A DNA stretch of 64,000 nt from SKGA01 sp964428445 (lineage in GTDB: Archaea > Nanobdellota > Nanobdellia > Woesearchaeales > SKGA01): the NCBI GenBank assembly GCA_964428445.1, contig CAYRYC010000001.1:1-64000 (forward strand), given 5' to 3'. The notes below the pieces were generated by a model. That model made no database searches, was not told where the DNA came from, and saw only the letters and a program-made list of their open reading frames with translations. This document shows positions 25,567 through 35,114 of the stretch, piece after piece. Every line of letters starts with the position of its first letter. Within the stretch, counting starts at the first letter, position 1. Both the position numbers and the translations under genes were made by a program.

Positions 25567-28500
25567 TTAATTTTTTTCTAAAATTCTCACAATGCCATTG
25601 TCAGCATCGACTTCAACTAAGTCTCCATCCTTAAGAACTTTTGTTGCAATCTTAGTTCCTATAATACAAGGAACGCCTAGCTCTCGAGAAACAATGGCTG
25701 CATGACATAATAATCCGCCTTCATCAGTAATAAATGCGGCTGCACGTCGCATACCTGTAATTAATTCCGGCGTAGTCATGCTTGCAACAAGAATTTCTCC
25801 TTCTTGAAGTTCATCAGCGTCTTTTTGAGTATAAGTTTTTTTTACTCTTCCTATAACCTTACCTTTAAAGGCAATAGTCCCTTTTAGTTCATTAACATTT
25901 TCTGTAAAAGGTTCAAATTCAGTTATTCCTTCTCTTTGTATAAGTTTGTCCACTTCCTCTTTTCCAAAAACTTCTTCATATTTACCATCATCTAAAATCA
26001 ATGCAAAATATTTTGCACGTTCAGTTAAATCTTCTTCAGGTAAAATCTCTGTTTCTAGCCAAGTAACAAATTCGTCTTCAAATAAATTCATAATCTTTTC
26101 TTCATTAAAACCAAGATTTGTTAATGTTTTTCTTAAGGCCCAATTAGCACGTACTAAAGCAGATTTACTCTCATCAAACATATATGATGTTCTTCTTATA
26201 ATATCTATTAACCAATCAATATATTCATCATCATATTTTGGAACTTCATTAGTTATTGGTTTTTGTTCTTCTTTAAGTGGACGTTTAATTTCATAAATAT
26301 AATTTTCTGCTAACCATTCTTTGGCCATGTATTCTGAATGAATAAATCCAAAAGATTCAGCAAGTTTTTTTGCTTCATTTTTCATTTCTTCATCATCAAT
26401 CAATTCTTTATGATATTTTTCTTTTATCTCGTTGATAGCATGATTCTCTTTGCTAATCGTTGTTAGTTTATGAGGTATAGTAATATTTAATTTAACTTTT
26501 TCAAATTCTTTTTCACCTAAAACAAATTTTAGTTGCTCTAAAGCAATTTGAGTCAAATAATAACCAGAAAACATGAAACCAACTTCTTCCTTATACGAAC
26601 CAGAAAATTTCAATAAATCATCTTTTTTAGAACTTGGAAGAAGTTCCAAATCTTTTTCAATAGTATCATCTACTTTAATTAAAATTTCATAGACATCAGA
26701 ATTTTTCTTTGAAATTAATTCTTTGAAATTAGTATCAAAACAAGCTTTTGTAGATTCGAAATCAACGGAACTTTTCTCACCATAAAAAATAGCCAGATAT
26801 TTAGGATAATTAAAATACAAATTGTTTATCTTCGTTCCTTCTTTCAAGATACTCATCATACTTGACCAAGTTAAAGGAGATAAATTTCTTGCTCCTAATT
26901 TCGTCCATTTGATTACAGAAGCATCATTCAATATCTTAACAATGCCATTATCAGCATCGACTTCGACCATATCGCCCGTTTTAAGAATTCTTGTAAGTCC
27001 CTTTATACCTACAATGCAAGGAATCTTTAATTCTCTTGAAGTTATAGACGCATGGCATATTGCACCACCATGTTCGGAAAGTATTGCTACAGATTTTTTC
27101 ATAGCAGGGAGAAAATCAGGAGTGGTTGTTGAAGAAACAATAATTTCATCTTCTTGGAATTGTCTTACTTCATCTATATTTTCAACACAACGAACTTTAC
27201 CTTTTACTTTTCCAGGATACGCTGTTTGACCTTCAAGTAAAGTTTTCCCTTCAACATTCTCTTCCTTAATTTCTATGTTGAATTTTTCTTTAACAGCTTC
27301 CATAGAATCCTGTAATTGACCGTCAGTGTATACAAAACCTTCTAATCTTTTTCTAAGAACATCATCTGAAGGTAAAATTCCTGATTCTACTTCTTCTAAA
27401 GAAATAACGTCAACGAATTGTTGTTTCTCAGGAAAAAGTTTTTTCAAAGTGTTTCTAATAGTTCCTGTTGTTCCTGGAGCTAGTTGTTCTGTTTGTTTTC
27501 TCACTATAATAAGATCTTCTAAAGGTAAATTCTTTTTATCGTAATATTCAATCGCCCACCACATGCAATCCCACCAAGCCCATGCATCTCGGATGTTCTT
27601 TATGAAATCTAAAAAATCTTCTTTGCTTAAAGCAGGTTTATTGAGAATAATATCTTCAACTTTTTTGTAATGTTTAATAGTTTCTTCTTTCATTACTTCT
27701 TTATCGAACTTTCCTGCCTGCTCTATCTTCCAATCTATACCTTTAGGATTATAGTAATAATATAGAAGATTATTTTTTCGTTCGAAAACACAATAAGGAT
27801 GAAAAGTGAATGGTTCGTTTAACCAAGGAACGTCTCGTCTTGATTCTTCCTGATTGGTTAATTCTGCAATAATTAAAGGAAAGTCATGATGCATTAGTTG
27901 AGTGTATTCTTTTTTTTTATTCTTTTTTTCAAGAATTTTTACAATTCCATTGTCAGCATCAACTTCGACGAAATCGCCATCTTTGAGAACTTTCGTTGCA
28001 ATTTTAGTTCCAACAACACAAGGAATGTTGAGTTCACGAGAAACAATAGAAGCATGACAAGTTAATCCACCTTCATCTGTAACAATTGCAGATGCTTTTT
28101 TCATTGCAGGTACAACACTTGGAGTGGTAGCTGTTGATACTAAAATATCTCCTTTATTCATTTTATGCATATCAGCAGGTTCATTTATTATTTTCACAAT
28201 TCCTTTTGCAAAGCCTTTACATGCCAGAGATCCTTTGATACTGTCCACATCCTCCAGGGTTTCTTCTCTTTCAAATGTTGAAATAAAATCTTGCGCGTCT
28301 TGGCCGTGAATAACAAGAACACCACCTTCTTTTTTAGAAAGAATTACATGAAAATCATATAGACTATCCAAAAGATCGCTGTCTACAGATCCGTTTGCAA
28401 GACCTTCTTTGAAAAGTTCAGGAGTAAGACCTCTTGCTTGATTAAAAGAAATGTTAAGACGTTTAGCAATTTCTTTAAACATCATTTGCATATGATAATA

Positions 28501-30399
28501 ACTTTTACTCTGGTGATCTTTTCTTCTAGGTTTTGCCCAAACTACTTTTCCTGTTAAACGAAGAATCATCTCGTTAAACTCATCCGGCTGAAGTTTTTTT
28601 ATTATGTCCTCTCGTTTTTCACCTATTTGTTTTCTTTTTAATCTTATTTCAATTAATTCTTCTTGGGGAGTTTTATTTTTAGAAAGATTATCCTTAATAA
28701 AATCTAAAAACTCTTTTTCAGTAAATGCAGGTCCTGCATATACATAATATATCCAAGCATATTTTTCTGTGTGTTCAGAAAGTTTTTTGAAAAAATCAAG
28801 ATGAGAAGTTTTCAAAGATTCAACTGTTCCTTGCAAGATATCTTTACTCCATTGCCCAGAATAAAACTCACTCATCAATTCTAAAAGAGCTTCTTCTTGA
28901 TCTTGAGCATAGGAATTATATAAAGGATAAGTACATATATCATAATACTCTTGAAATTCTTCAACAGAACTTGTTTTAGATTCTAAAAACGATTTCATAT
29001 TTCCTTCAACAAAAGAAAAATCTCGGAAATCCATTATAGAAAGTATCATACCATAAGCATCCAGCATTTTCATTTTATAACGAAATTGTTCGTACAAAGA
29101 GAATAATTCGTCGTTAGAAAAAGTTGAAAAATCTTTTGTAAAAATATTCTCTTGACTCCATATATTAAATACATCTCCCATTTTAAGAGTTTTATCAATT
29201 AATTTTTCTACATAATATCTATCTGCTTCAATATATGTTTTTAATTTATTGTGAGCTCTAATCCAAGTATCCATATCAACACAATAATCCAATTTTCTTT
29301 TTCTACTTGCAATACCGCCCATCAATCGCGGAATATCAAACTCTTTTGCTTGTATTTCAAAAGATTCCATCCACAAATAATTTCTAAACATATGAGAGTT
29401 AAAATCATTTGCAACACTAACTAAATTAGCGTCAGTATATACAAATCCTTTTTTCGAACTAAGCGTTGTTATAGGTCGACTTTGCACAATGTAGAATTCT
29501 CCGCCTTCCATAGCCCATTCTATATCCACAGGAAAACCATAATGTTTTTCTATCTTAACAGTAAGCTTAGATAATTCTACGATTTCATCTTTAGTAAGAG
29601 CTTGTTTAGAACCTTCTGATAAAGTCAGTTCCTTCCAAACATTACCACCACCAACATCACGAACAAGTTCTCTAGGCTGCTCATTAATTTGAACATCAGT
29701 AAAAGACCAATCTCGTTTATCAACAACATAACTATCAGGAGTTATTTGTCCAGAAACAATAGATTCGCCAAGACCGAAACCAGCCTCGATAATAATTTGA
29801 TCATAATCTTGAGTAACAGGATGAACAGAGAAAGCAATTCCAGAAACTTCGCTGGCAATCATTTTCTGAACAACAACAGCTACAGAAATTTGTTCATCAT
29901 GCAATTCTTTTTCAAAACGATAAGCAATAGCACGAGGAGTAAATAAAGAAGCCCAACAAAGTTGAACATTCTTCAGTAATGTTTCTTCAGTTGTGTTCAA
30001 GAAAGAATCCAATTGACCAGCCCAAGCTGCGTCTGCACTATCTTCAGAAGTTGCTGAAGAACGAACAGCGACAAAAGGAGCATTAAGATTTTTGAATTCA
30101 AATAAAATTTCTTCTTTTAGATCTTCAGGAAAAGCTCTACCTTTAATCAAACCTTGAATAGCCTCGGAAGCAAAATCAACAGTATGAACTGCCTCGGTAT
30201 CTACTTTATCAAGTTCAACTTGAATCTCAACTTTAAGATTGCTTTCTTCGACAAAACGATCAAAAGCAGAAGACAAAACAACATAACCAGGAGGAACAGC
30301 AATACCCGCTTGAGTCATCTCTCCAAGAGAAGCTCCTTTACCTCCAGCAATATCTACATTCTTGCTGTTCAAATCAGAAAATCGTTTAATAAAAACCAT
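25567..30399 (-). CDS. PEP synthase-like protein with three phosphohistidine domains
   Basis: 1610 residues from MVFIKRFSDLN (an ATG seven codons earlier is possible). Residues about 1-315 are the ATP-binding domain of PEP synthase/pyruvate phosphate dikinase (GGKGASLGEM; RSSATSEDSA; ending EFYIVQSRPITTL). Three swivelling phosphohistidine domains follow at about 725-825, 1055-1160 and 1505-1610, each with a GG-X-X-CHA core (His782, His1116, His1566) and ending VEVDADNGIV. Helical regions of unknown function fill the gaps. The C-terminal PEP/pyruvate-binding barrel of real PEP synthase is absent. The reaction is unknown; ATP-driven transfer of phosphate to several acceptors is inferred. Confidence 0.88.
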   Translation of the reverse strand: MVFIKRFSDLNSKNVDIAGGKGASLGEMTQAGIAVPPGYVVLSSAFDRFVEESNLKVEIQVELDKVDTEAVHTVDFASEAIQGLIKGRAFPEDLKEEILFEFKNLNAPFVAVRSSATSEDSADAAWAGQLDSFLNTTEETLLKNVQLCWASLFTPRAIAYRFEKELHDEQISVAVVVQKMIASEVSGIAFSVHPVTQDYDQIIIEAGFGLGESIVSGQITPDSYVVDKRDWSFTDVQINEQPRELVRDVGGGNVWKELTLSEGSKQALTKDEIVELSKLTVKIEKHYGFPVDIEWAMEGGEFYIVQSRPITTLSSKKGFVYTDANLVSVANDFNSHMFRNYLWMESFEIQAKEFDIPRLMGGIASRKRKLDYCVDMDTWIRAHNKLKTYIEADRYYVEKLIDKTLKMGDVFNIWSQENIFTKDFSTFSNDELFSLYEQFRYKMKMLDAYGMILSIMDFRDFSFVEGNMKSFLESKTSSVEEFQEYYDICTYPLYNSYAQDQEEALLELMSEFYSGQWSKDILQGTVESLKTSHLDFFKKLSEHTEKYAWIYYVYAGPAFTEKEFLDFIKDNLSKNKTPQEELIEIRLKRKQIGEKREDIIKKLQPDEFNEMILRLTGKVVWAKPRRKDHQSKSYYHMQMMFKEIAKRLNISFNQARGLTPELFKEGLANGSVDSDLLDSLYDFHVILSKKEGGVLVIHGQDAQDFISTFEREETLEDVDSIKGSLACKGFAKGIVKIINEPADMHKMNKGDILVSTATTPSVVPAMKKASAIVTDEGGLTCHASIVSRELNIPCVVGTKIATKVLKDGDFVEVDADNGIVKILEKKNKKKEYTQLMHHDFPLIIAELTNQEESRRDVPWLNEPFTFHPYCVFERKNNLLYYYYNPKGIDWKIEQAGKFDKEVMKEETIKHYKKVEDIILNKPALSKEDFLDFIKNIRDAWAWWDCMWWAIEYYDKKNLPLEDLIIVRKQTEQLAPGTTGTIRNTLKKLFPEKQQFVDVISLEEVESGILPSDDVLRKRLEGFVYTDGQLQDSMEAVKEKFNIEIKEENVEGKTLLEGQTAYPGKVKGKVRCVENIDEVRQFQEDEIIVSSTTTPDFLPAMKKSVAILSEHGGAICHASITSRELKIPCIVGIKGLTRILKTGDMVEVDADNGIVKILNDASVIKWTKLGARNLSPLTWSSMMSILKEGTKINNLYFNYPKYLAIFYGEKSSVDFESTKACFDTNFKELISKKNSDVYEILIKVDDTIEKDLELLPSSKKDDLLKFSGSYKEEVGFMFSGYYLTQIALEQLKFVLGEKEFEKVKLNITIPHKLTTISKENHAINEIKEKYHKELIDDEEMKNEAKKLAESFGFIHSEYMAKEWLAENYIYEIKRPLKEEQKPITNEVPKYDDEYIDWLIDIIRRTSYMFDESKSALVRANWALRKTLTNLGFNEEKIMNLFEDEFVTWLETEILPEEDLTERAKYFALILDDGKYEEVFGKEEVDKLIQREGITEFEPFTENVNELKGTIAFKGKVIGRVKKTYTQKDADELQEGEILVASMTTPELITGMRRAAAFITDEGGLLCHAAIVSRELGVPCIIGTKIATKVLKDGDLVEVDADNGIVRILEKN

Positions 30400-30592
30400 A
30401 AAAGTACTATATTCACCCAATATATAACGTTTACTATATTAAAGAAAAATATCCTGTCGAAGTGATAAAAATCAAAGATTTTCAGCATGCCAAAAATTAT
30501 ATTTTTGAGCACTATAGCTCCTCTCGACTTTTTATTTTAATCTCAGAAAATAATTATATAAAAATAAAAAGAAAAGAAAAAAAAGAACTAAT

Positions 30593-30763
30593 CTAAAGAT
30601 CTTTTGCCATTACTGTCTTTCGACCGTTTGCTTCAGCTCTTTGAACAGCTTTAGCAACAATTTCTCTTGTGATTTTGTCTAGTTCTTCTGCGAAGTCACC
30701 AGCAACATTGTAGTCACCAACAACATCTTTAATTTTTGCCTTTACAACTAATAAATCTGCCAT
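30593..30763 (-). CDS. Small archaeal histone-fold protein
   Basis: 56 residues from MADLLVVKAKIKDV; an in-frame ATG five codons earlier lies before the likely ribosome site (GAGGTG). The central EELDKITREIVAKAVQRAEA and the following NGRKTVMAKDL are the long helix and the L2/third-helix start of the histone fold. It is about ten residues shorter than HMf-type histones, with a minimal third helix. It should compact or organise DNA as a dimer. It is alone between the triple-domain protein and Dph6. Confidence 0.85.
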   Translation of the reverse strand: MADLLVVKAKIKDVVGDYNVAGDFAEELDKITREIVAKAVQRAEANGRKTVMAKDL

Positions 30764-30877
30764 AATTATACACCTCACTATTTTACATAGTGTTTTTTAG
30801 GAAAAGATCTAAAGCTCCCTAATAAACCCACCTCAGGAAGCCCCCTATTTAAAGTTTTTGGTGTTCTAAGCGTTTCA

Positions 30878-30885
30878 TTTATAAA
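30878..30885 (+). promoter_or_regulatory. TATA box for diphthamide synthetase
   Basis: TTTATAAA ends 25 bases before the ATG at 30911. The transcript would start within a few bases of the start codon. Confidence 0.5.
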
Positions 30886-30910
30886 GGAAGGCTTGTTTTG
30901 AGTTAACAAG

Positions 30911-31594
30911 ATGAAATATGGAATACTCCTCAGCGGAGGGAAAGACTCCGTCTACGCAGCATATTTGGCATCTAAGGACAATGAAATTAGCTGTGCGATT
31001 ACAATCAAATCTCTCAATAAAGAGAGCTATATGTTCCATACTCCTAACATAGATTTAGTCAAATATCAAACAGAATCAATGGAAATCCCATTAATAGTTG
31101 CAGAAACCCAAGGTGTTAAAGAAGAAGAACTTACAGATCTTAAAGAAGCTATTGCAGAAGCAAAAGAAAAGTATCAGCTAGACGGCATTGTTACAGGAGC
31201 TGTAGCTTCAGTCTATCAAGCTGAGAGAATACAAAAAATCTGCGATGAACTTGGTCTTAAGTGCTTTAATCCTCTCTGGCAAATTAACCAAATACAATTG
31301 TTACAAGAATTATTAGAAAATAAATTCGAAGTTCTTATTGGAGGAGTATTCGCCTATCCTTTTGATGAAACTCTTCTAGGTAAATTCATTGATGAAGATA
31401 TTATCGCTATGCTCAAAGATATGCAGGAAAAATATAAAATCAATCCGGCAGGAGAAGGTGGTGAGATAGAAACATTCGTTACTGATTGTCCTTTGTTCAA
31501 AAAGAAAATAAAAATTCTAGAAGCGAATACTGATTTTGAAAAACACGCAGGAACATATAATATAACTAAAGTAGAACTTGTGGATAAAAATTAA
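30911..31594 (+). CDS. dph6: Diphthine-ammonia ligase (Dph6-like)
   Basis: 227 residues. The PP-loop motif LLSGGKDSVYAAYLA at the N-terminus and the later INPAGEGGEIETFVTDCPLF are typical of the Dph6/MJ0570 family, which uses ATP to amidate diphthine on EF-2, the last step of diphthamide synthesis. The target EF-2 (His601) is encoded at 42021-44207. The stop overlaps the converging GluRS stop by 4 bases. Confidence 0.9.
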   Translation: MKYGILLSGGKDSVYAAYLASKDNEISCAITIKSLNKESYMFHTPNIDLVKYQTESMEIPLIVAETQGVKEEELTDLKEAIAEAKEKYQLDGIVTGAVASVYQAERIQKICDELGLKCFNPLWQINQIQLLQELLENKFEVLIGGVFAYPFDETLLGKFIDEDIIAMLKDMQEKYKINPAGEGGEIETFVTDCPLFKKKIKILEANTDFEKHAGTYNITKVELVDKN

Positions 31595-33309
31595 TCATGT
31601 GTAAACCAGAACACTCGTGTTCCGTCTTCATTAATATCATCTAATCTGCAAAAAGCGAATCTTTCGAACTGAACTACATCACCAACTTTCAAATCTCTAA
31701 TATTTGGTTCGCAAATAAGTTTCTGAGTTGTAATATCAGGCATGAAAAGTTCTGCGTTCTCAAGATCATCGGTTTTAGGAACGAATTGAACAATTCCGTG
31801 CTTATCAGAAAATGCTCGATAGTCATCATAGGCAGAACTTACAAACTCATATTCTGTTTTAGAAACTTTCTTGATGTTCATAGCATCCTTTAATCTTAGG
31901 AAACCACCAACAGGAACTTCATCGTGATCTTTTTTCTCAATGAAATATTTTTCTGTTGCTATTAATTGTCTAGCGCCTTTATCATCTTCAGGATGATATG
32001 CCAGAGAAAATGATTTGATATCTTTAGGAATTTTAGAAACTAAAATTTCAACAGGATCTCTGATAGCATAAAGTCGCTTAGCATTTCGATCGAGGATTCC
32101 TCGATTAACCGCTGCAAGAACAGAGAACTCTAAATTTGTTTGTGTTTTGGAAAGTCCAATTGATTGAGCAAGTTCATAGAATGCTTCTTTGACAATACCT
32201 CGTCGTCGAAGAGCTCGAATAGTAACCAGTCTTGGATCATCCCAACCTATGTAATCTCTAGTCTCAATTAAAGCTCTGATCTCTCTACCCTGGGTTGTAG
32301 CTCCAACAATATTGTAACGACCGTAATGTTTGTATGTTACTTCTGGAAATCCTAATAAGTTTGCAATATAATTTTGTAATTCAATTCTAGAATCAAACTC
32401 ATTTGATCGCATAACATGAGTAACTCCACAAAGACCTTCTTCGATTGCAGTTTCAAAATCATACATTGGCCAAACTTTGTATTTGGTGCCAACTTTGTAA
32501 TGGGAAGCGTAGGATAATCTATAAATAACAGGATCTCGCATGACAGCGTTCTTATGTTCCATGTCAATTTTTAATCTCAAAACAACAGATCCTTCTTTAA
32601 GATCTCCAGATTTCATTTTGTCCCAATGTTTTTGATTCTCTTTTACTTCTTGATTTCTATGAATACAATCCTTTCCTTCTCGACGCATTAATTTAATATC
32701 TTCCTGAGGACAGGAACAAACATAGGCTTCTCCTTTCTCAATAAGTTTTTCTGCGAAGCCATAATATTTCTCCATGTTATCGCTAGCGTATTTTATTTCA
32801 TCTGGTTTAATTTCCAAGAAATTAATAACGTCTTCATGAACTGCATCAACAAACTCTTGAGATGATTTCTCAGGGTTAGTATCATCGAATCTAAGGATTA
32901 CTTTCCCAGCATATTTTTTAGCGTACAAATAATTAATGAGAAAACTCATAGCATGACCCATATGATTATACTTGGAAGGTTCAGGAGGAATTCTCGTTAC
33001 AACTTTACCGTGTTCTGCATTAGGTAAATCTGGGAGAGAACTTCTCTTTTCTTTTCTCTCTGCTTTTTTTTCCTTTTGTTTTTTTTCAAAATCAGGATTT
33101 ATCTTTAAAAGTTCAGTCTTTTGATCTTCAAGAGAAAGAGAATTAACTTCTGCAACAATTGTAGCAATTGTTTTAGAAACATCTCCCATAAAATCCTTAG
33201 CTTCAGGATGTTCTTTGATAACAGCTCCAACTAGAGCTTTAGGATTAGCAGTTCCTTTGAACTTAATTGCGTTCTTAAGAGCTTCTCTACGAATAGTATC
33301 TTCAAACAT
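31591..33309 (-). CDS. gltX: Glutamyl-tRNA synthetase, archaeal type
   Basis: 572 residues. Class I features include the HIGH-type motif HMGH at 116-119 in PPEPSKYNHMGHA, ILRFDDTNP, and GWDDPRLVTIRALRRRG near 355-371. It attaches glutamate to tRNA-Glu and, where GlnRS is absent, also to tRNA-Gln for later amidation. In the position of the second ATP-binding motif (KMSKS or LSKR) the sequence reads GATTQGREIR, lacking the usual Ser-Lys. The N-terminal 95 residues are a helical, lysine-rich extension as in other archaeal GluRS. Confidence 0.95.
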   Translation of the reverse strand: MFEDTIRREALKNAIKFKGTANPKALVGAVIKEHPEAKDFMGDVSKTIATIVAEVNSLSLEDQKTELLKINPDFEKKQKEKKAERKEKRSSLPDLPNAEHGKVVTRIPPEPSKYNHMGHAMSFLINYLYAKKYAGKVILRFDDTNPEKSSQEFVDAVHEDVINFLEIKPDEIKYASDNMEKYYGFAEKLIEKGEAYVCSCPQEDIKLMRREGKDCIHRNQEVKENQKHWDKMKSGDLKEGSVVLRLKIDMEHKNAVMRDPVIYRLSYASHYKVGTKYKVWPMYDFETAIEEGLCGVTHVMRSNEFDSRIELQNYIANLLGFPEVTYKHYGRYNIVGATTQGREIRALIETRDYIGWDDPRLVTIRALRRRGIVKEAFYELAQSIGLSKTQTNLEFSVLAAVNRGILDRNAKRLYAIRDPVEILVSKIPKDIKSFSLAYHPEDDKGARQLIATEKYFIEKKDHDEVPVGGFLRLKDAMNIKKVSKTEYEFVSSAYDDYRAFSDKHGIVQFVPKTDDLENAELFMPDITTQKLICEPNIRDLKVGDVVQFERFAFCRLDDINEDGTRVFWFTHD

Positions 33310-33343
33310 GATAGAAGAAAGGTAGAAGACTTAGTTTATAAAT

Positions 33344-33961
33344 TTAGCCAAGATGTTCCAGATAAAGATTTTTTGCATCTCCAACTTGAGATAAATAATC
33401 AGTATGAACGGAGGGTTTATTGTATGAAACTAGACGTTCAATTAGATTATTTAAAGAAAAGTGATTCATTCTAGGGAAAAAATCTTTAGCAAGATCTACA
33501 AAACCTATATCAAAAGGAATATCCTTATCAAAAGGAAATATTTGAATTGATTCAACTAAAGGATTAATGTTCTTATATTCTCCTTTATTAATAATAACTC
33601 TATTTAATTCTTTGAAATCTAGAAAATACTGCTCGTCATTATGATCAAAATTAACAGCAAAATGCAAAGAATAAGAGCTATATTTATGATAATATAATTC
33701 TTCAACTAAAAGGTCAGGAGAATAACCATTATCTTTAAGAGCATGATAACCCACAAGAGAGAGATCTAAACAAGGATTAAGAAAACAAGAATCTCCATCC
33801 TCTAAAATCTTCTTCGTGCTTCTTCTAGCAAAATCATCTCGTATTTTCTCATTAGACCACTGAACTCGTTTTACAGCAGAGCCTGTCCAAGAAACCAAAT
33901 CTGATAAATTGGCATATAAATCTTTGTCGCTGTTAAATTTGAAATCTGTATTAAAAGACAT
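33344..33961 (-). CDS. Possible transglutaminase/NAT-like fold protein
   Basis: 205 residues. I do not recognise the family by overall sequence. A candidate triad is visible: Cys64 (or Cys59) in FLNPCLDLSLVGYHAL, His100 in YSLHFAVNF and Asp115 in YFLDFKEL. The spacings (36 and 15) closely resemble the Cys-His-Asp triad of arylamine N-acetyltransferases and transglutaminase-like proteins. No signal or membrane segment. It is upstream of GluRS on the same strand with a 34-base gap. Confidence 0.6.
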   Translation of the reverse strand: MSFNTDFKFNSDKDLYANLSDLVSWTGSAVKRVQWSNEKIRDDFARRSTKKILEDGDSCFLNPCLDLSLVGYHALKDNGYSPDLLVEELYYHKYSSYSLHFAVNFDHNDEQYFLDFKELNRVIINKGEYKNINPLVESIQIFPFDKDIPFDIGFVDLAKDFFPRMNHFSLNNLIERLVSYNKPSVHTDYLSQVGDAKNLYLEHLG

Positions 33962-34028
33962 TTTTAAATCAAAATGACAAAGTATTTAAAAAAATAACGG
34001 AAAATAAGGGTTAAAAAGGTGAAAAAAC

Positions 34029-34439
34029 GTGGAAAACTGTATATTTTGTAAAATTATCAAAGGAGAACTCCCATCGAATAAAATCTATGAAGATGACGAA
34101 TTCATAGCATTCCAATCATTAAATCAAACAGCTAAAGGGCACAGTCTCCTTGTTCCTAAAGAACATTCTACTGATTTATTAGATATGAACTCTGAATTAG
34201 GATGCAAAATGACTGCAGTTGCTCAGAAAATTGCTAAAGCTACAATGGATGGACTAGGCGCCACAGGATTAAATATGTCATTCAATGTAAGACCTGCAGC
34301 GGGGCAAGTCATTTTCCATACTCATATGCACATCATTCCTCGATATGACAATGACGGCCTGAAAATGTGGCCTGAAGAAAATGTCAGCGAAGAAGATAGA
34401 ATTCTATTTGCAAGCAAGATAATCAAACATCTTGACTAA
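34029..34439 (+). CDS. HIT family protein, canonical
   Basis: 136 residues with a GTG start supported by AAGGTG 7 bases upstream. It has the N-terminal CIFCKIIKGELPS segment and the complete histidine triad HTHMHIIPRYDNDG, including the central nucleophilic His. HIT proteins of this Hint/HinT-like branch hydrolyse nucleotide phosphoramidates or related nucleotides. The intact motif contrasts with the two HIT-like proteins at 48.2-49.7 kb. Confidence 0.92.
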   Translation: MENCIFCKIIKGELPSNKIYEDDEFIAFQSLNQTAKGHSLLVPKEHSTDLLDMNSELGCKMTAVAQKIAKATMDGLGATGLNMSFNVRPAAGQVIFHTHMHIIPRYDNDGLKMWPEENVSEEDRILFASKIIKHLD

Positions 34440-34440
34440 G

Positions 34441-34658
34441 TTTAGAATCAGTTGCGGAAAAGTTCTATTAAAAGTACGGGAGCTTTGACGAAGTCAAAGT
34501 TCGGAGTAATGAAACATTACGACAGAACGTCCGCGAGTGAAATTTTCTGAAAGAAAAGTGCGGGAGCGGAGATTCAACCGAGCAAAGCGAGCGTTGTGCC
34601 AATAACTATGTTATCGAGCATGAACTATTCAAACGACAAAAACGTACTTTTTAGAATA
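34441..34658. repeat. Tandem remnants of tRNA-Met 3' end with hairpin spacers
   Basis: The 21 bases AAAAGTGCGGGAGCGGAGATT at the 3' end of the tRNA-Met gene (34659-34679, plus-strand reading) recur exactly at 34554-34574, and a shorter form, AAAAGTACGGGAGC, recurs at 34470-34483. A further decayed version may be present at 34441-34457. The spacers hold small perfect inverted repeats, such as CTTTGACGAAGTCAAAG and GTAATGAAACATTAC. No gene is present in the stretch. Confidence 0.65.
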
Positions 34659-34663
34659 AAAAG

Positions 34664-34794
34664 TGCGGGAGCGGAGATTTGAACTCCGGACTTCCACGGT
34701 GCATCACCAATTGAATAATCATCGACAATAAATTGTCTCATCGCTCAATTGCGTTTATGAGCGTGGCGATCTAACCAGGCTGAACTACTCCCGC
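34664..34794 (-). tRNA. tRNA-Met or tRNA-Ile2 (CAU), with 56-nt intron
   Basis: The acceptor stem GCGGGAG pairs with CTCCCGC. The anticodon stem CCACG/CGTGG encloses a loop with anticodon CAU, and the T arm CGGAG/CTCCG encloses TTCAAAT. Discriminator A; no encoded CCA. A 56-base intron interrupts the anticodon loop after position 37, the standard archaeal site, and contains its own GACAA/TTGTC hairpin. The D stem has one mismatch. CAU can serve elongator Met or, with a modified C, Ile; I cannot decide from sequence. Confidence 0.88.
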
Positions 34795-34857
34795 GTTCAG
34801 TTCCTTGAAGAATCAGATATTATTTTATAAAAGTATTGATAATAAAGAAAAAAATAC

Positions 34858-35061
34858 TTATTCTACAGCATCAGCTGTTTCGTTAGCAAATACTTCATCT
34901 ACCACATCAGTGGAATTAGTACTATTTGGAACATTAATAGTTAGAGAAACTTTTCCTCCAGCAGGACCTCCATCACCAACAGGAACTTCCTTAATGTCTG
35001 AACAACCCATCATTAGAGCAGCAACAAGCACAATTAACACTAAAATTATTACATATTTCAT
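34858..35061 (-). CDS. Small lipoprotein
   Basis: 67 residues from MKYVIILVLIVLVAALM, preceded by a GAGGT ribosome site. A hydrophobic signal ends in a lipobox-like ALMMGC, so Cys18 would be lipidated after cleavage. The remaining 49 residues are acidic with NST sequons (VPNSTNSTDV), suggesting an exposed, possibly glycosylated tail. Function unknown. Confidence 0.75.
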   Translation of the reverse strand: MKYVIILVLIVLVAALMMGCSDIKEVPVGDGGPAGGKVSLTINVPNSTNSTDVVDEVFANETADAVE

Positions 35062-35114
35062 TATTATACCTCGCAAAGTTTATACAATTAGAGAACAAAA
35101 AGCATTTATAAATT

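Noticed and set aside
34695..34765. C/D box RNA in the tRNA-Met intron
   Set aside because: GATGA words occur but no convincing box D pair or guide could be placed.
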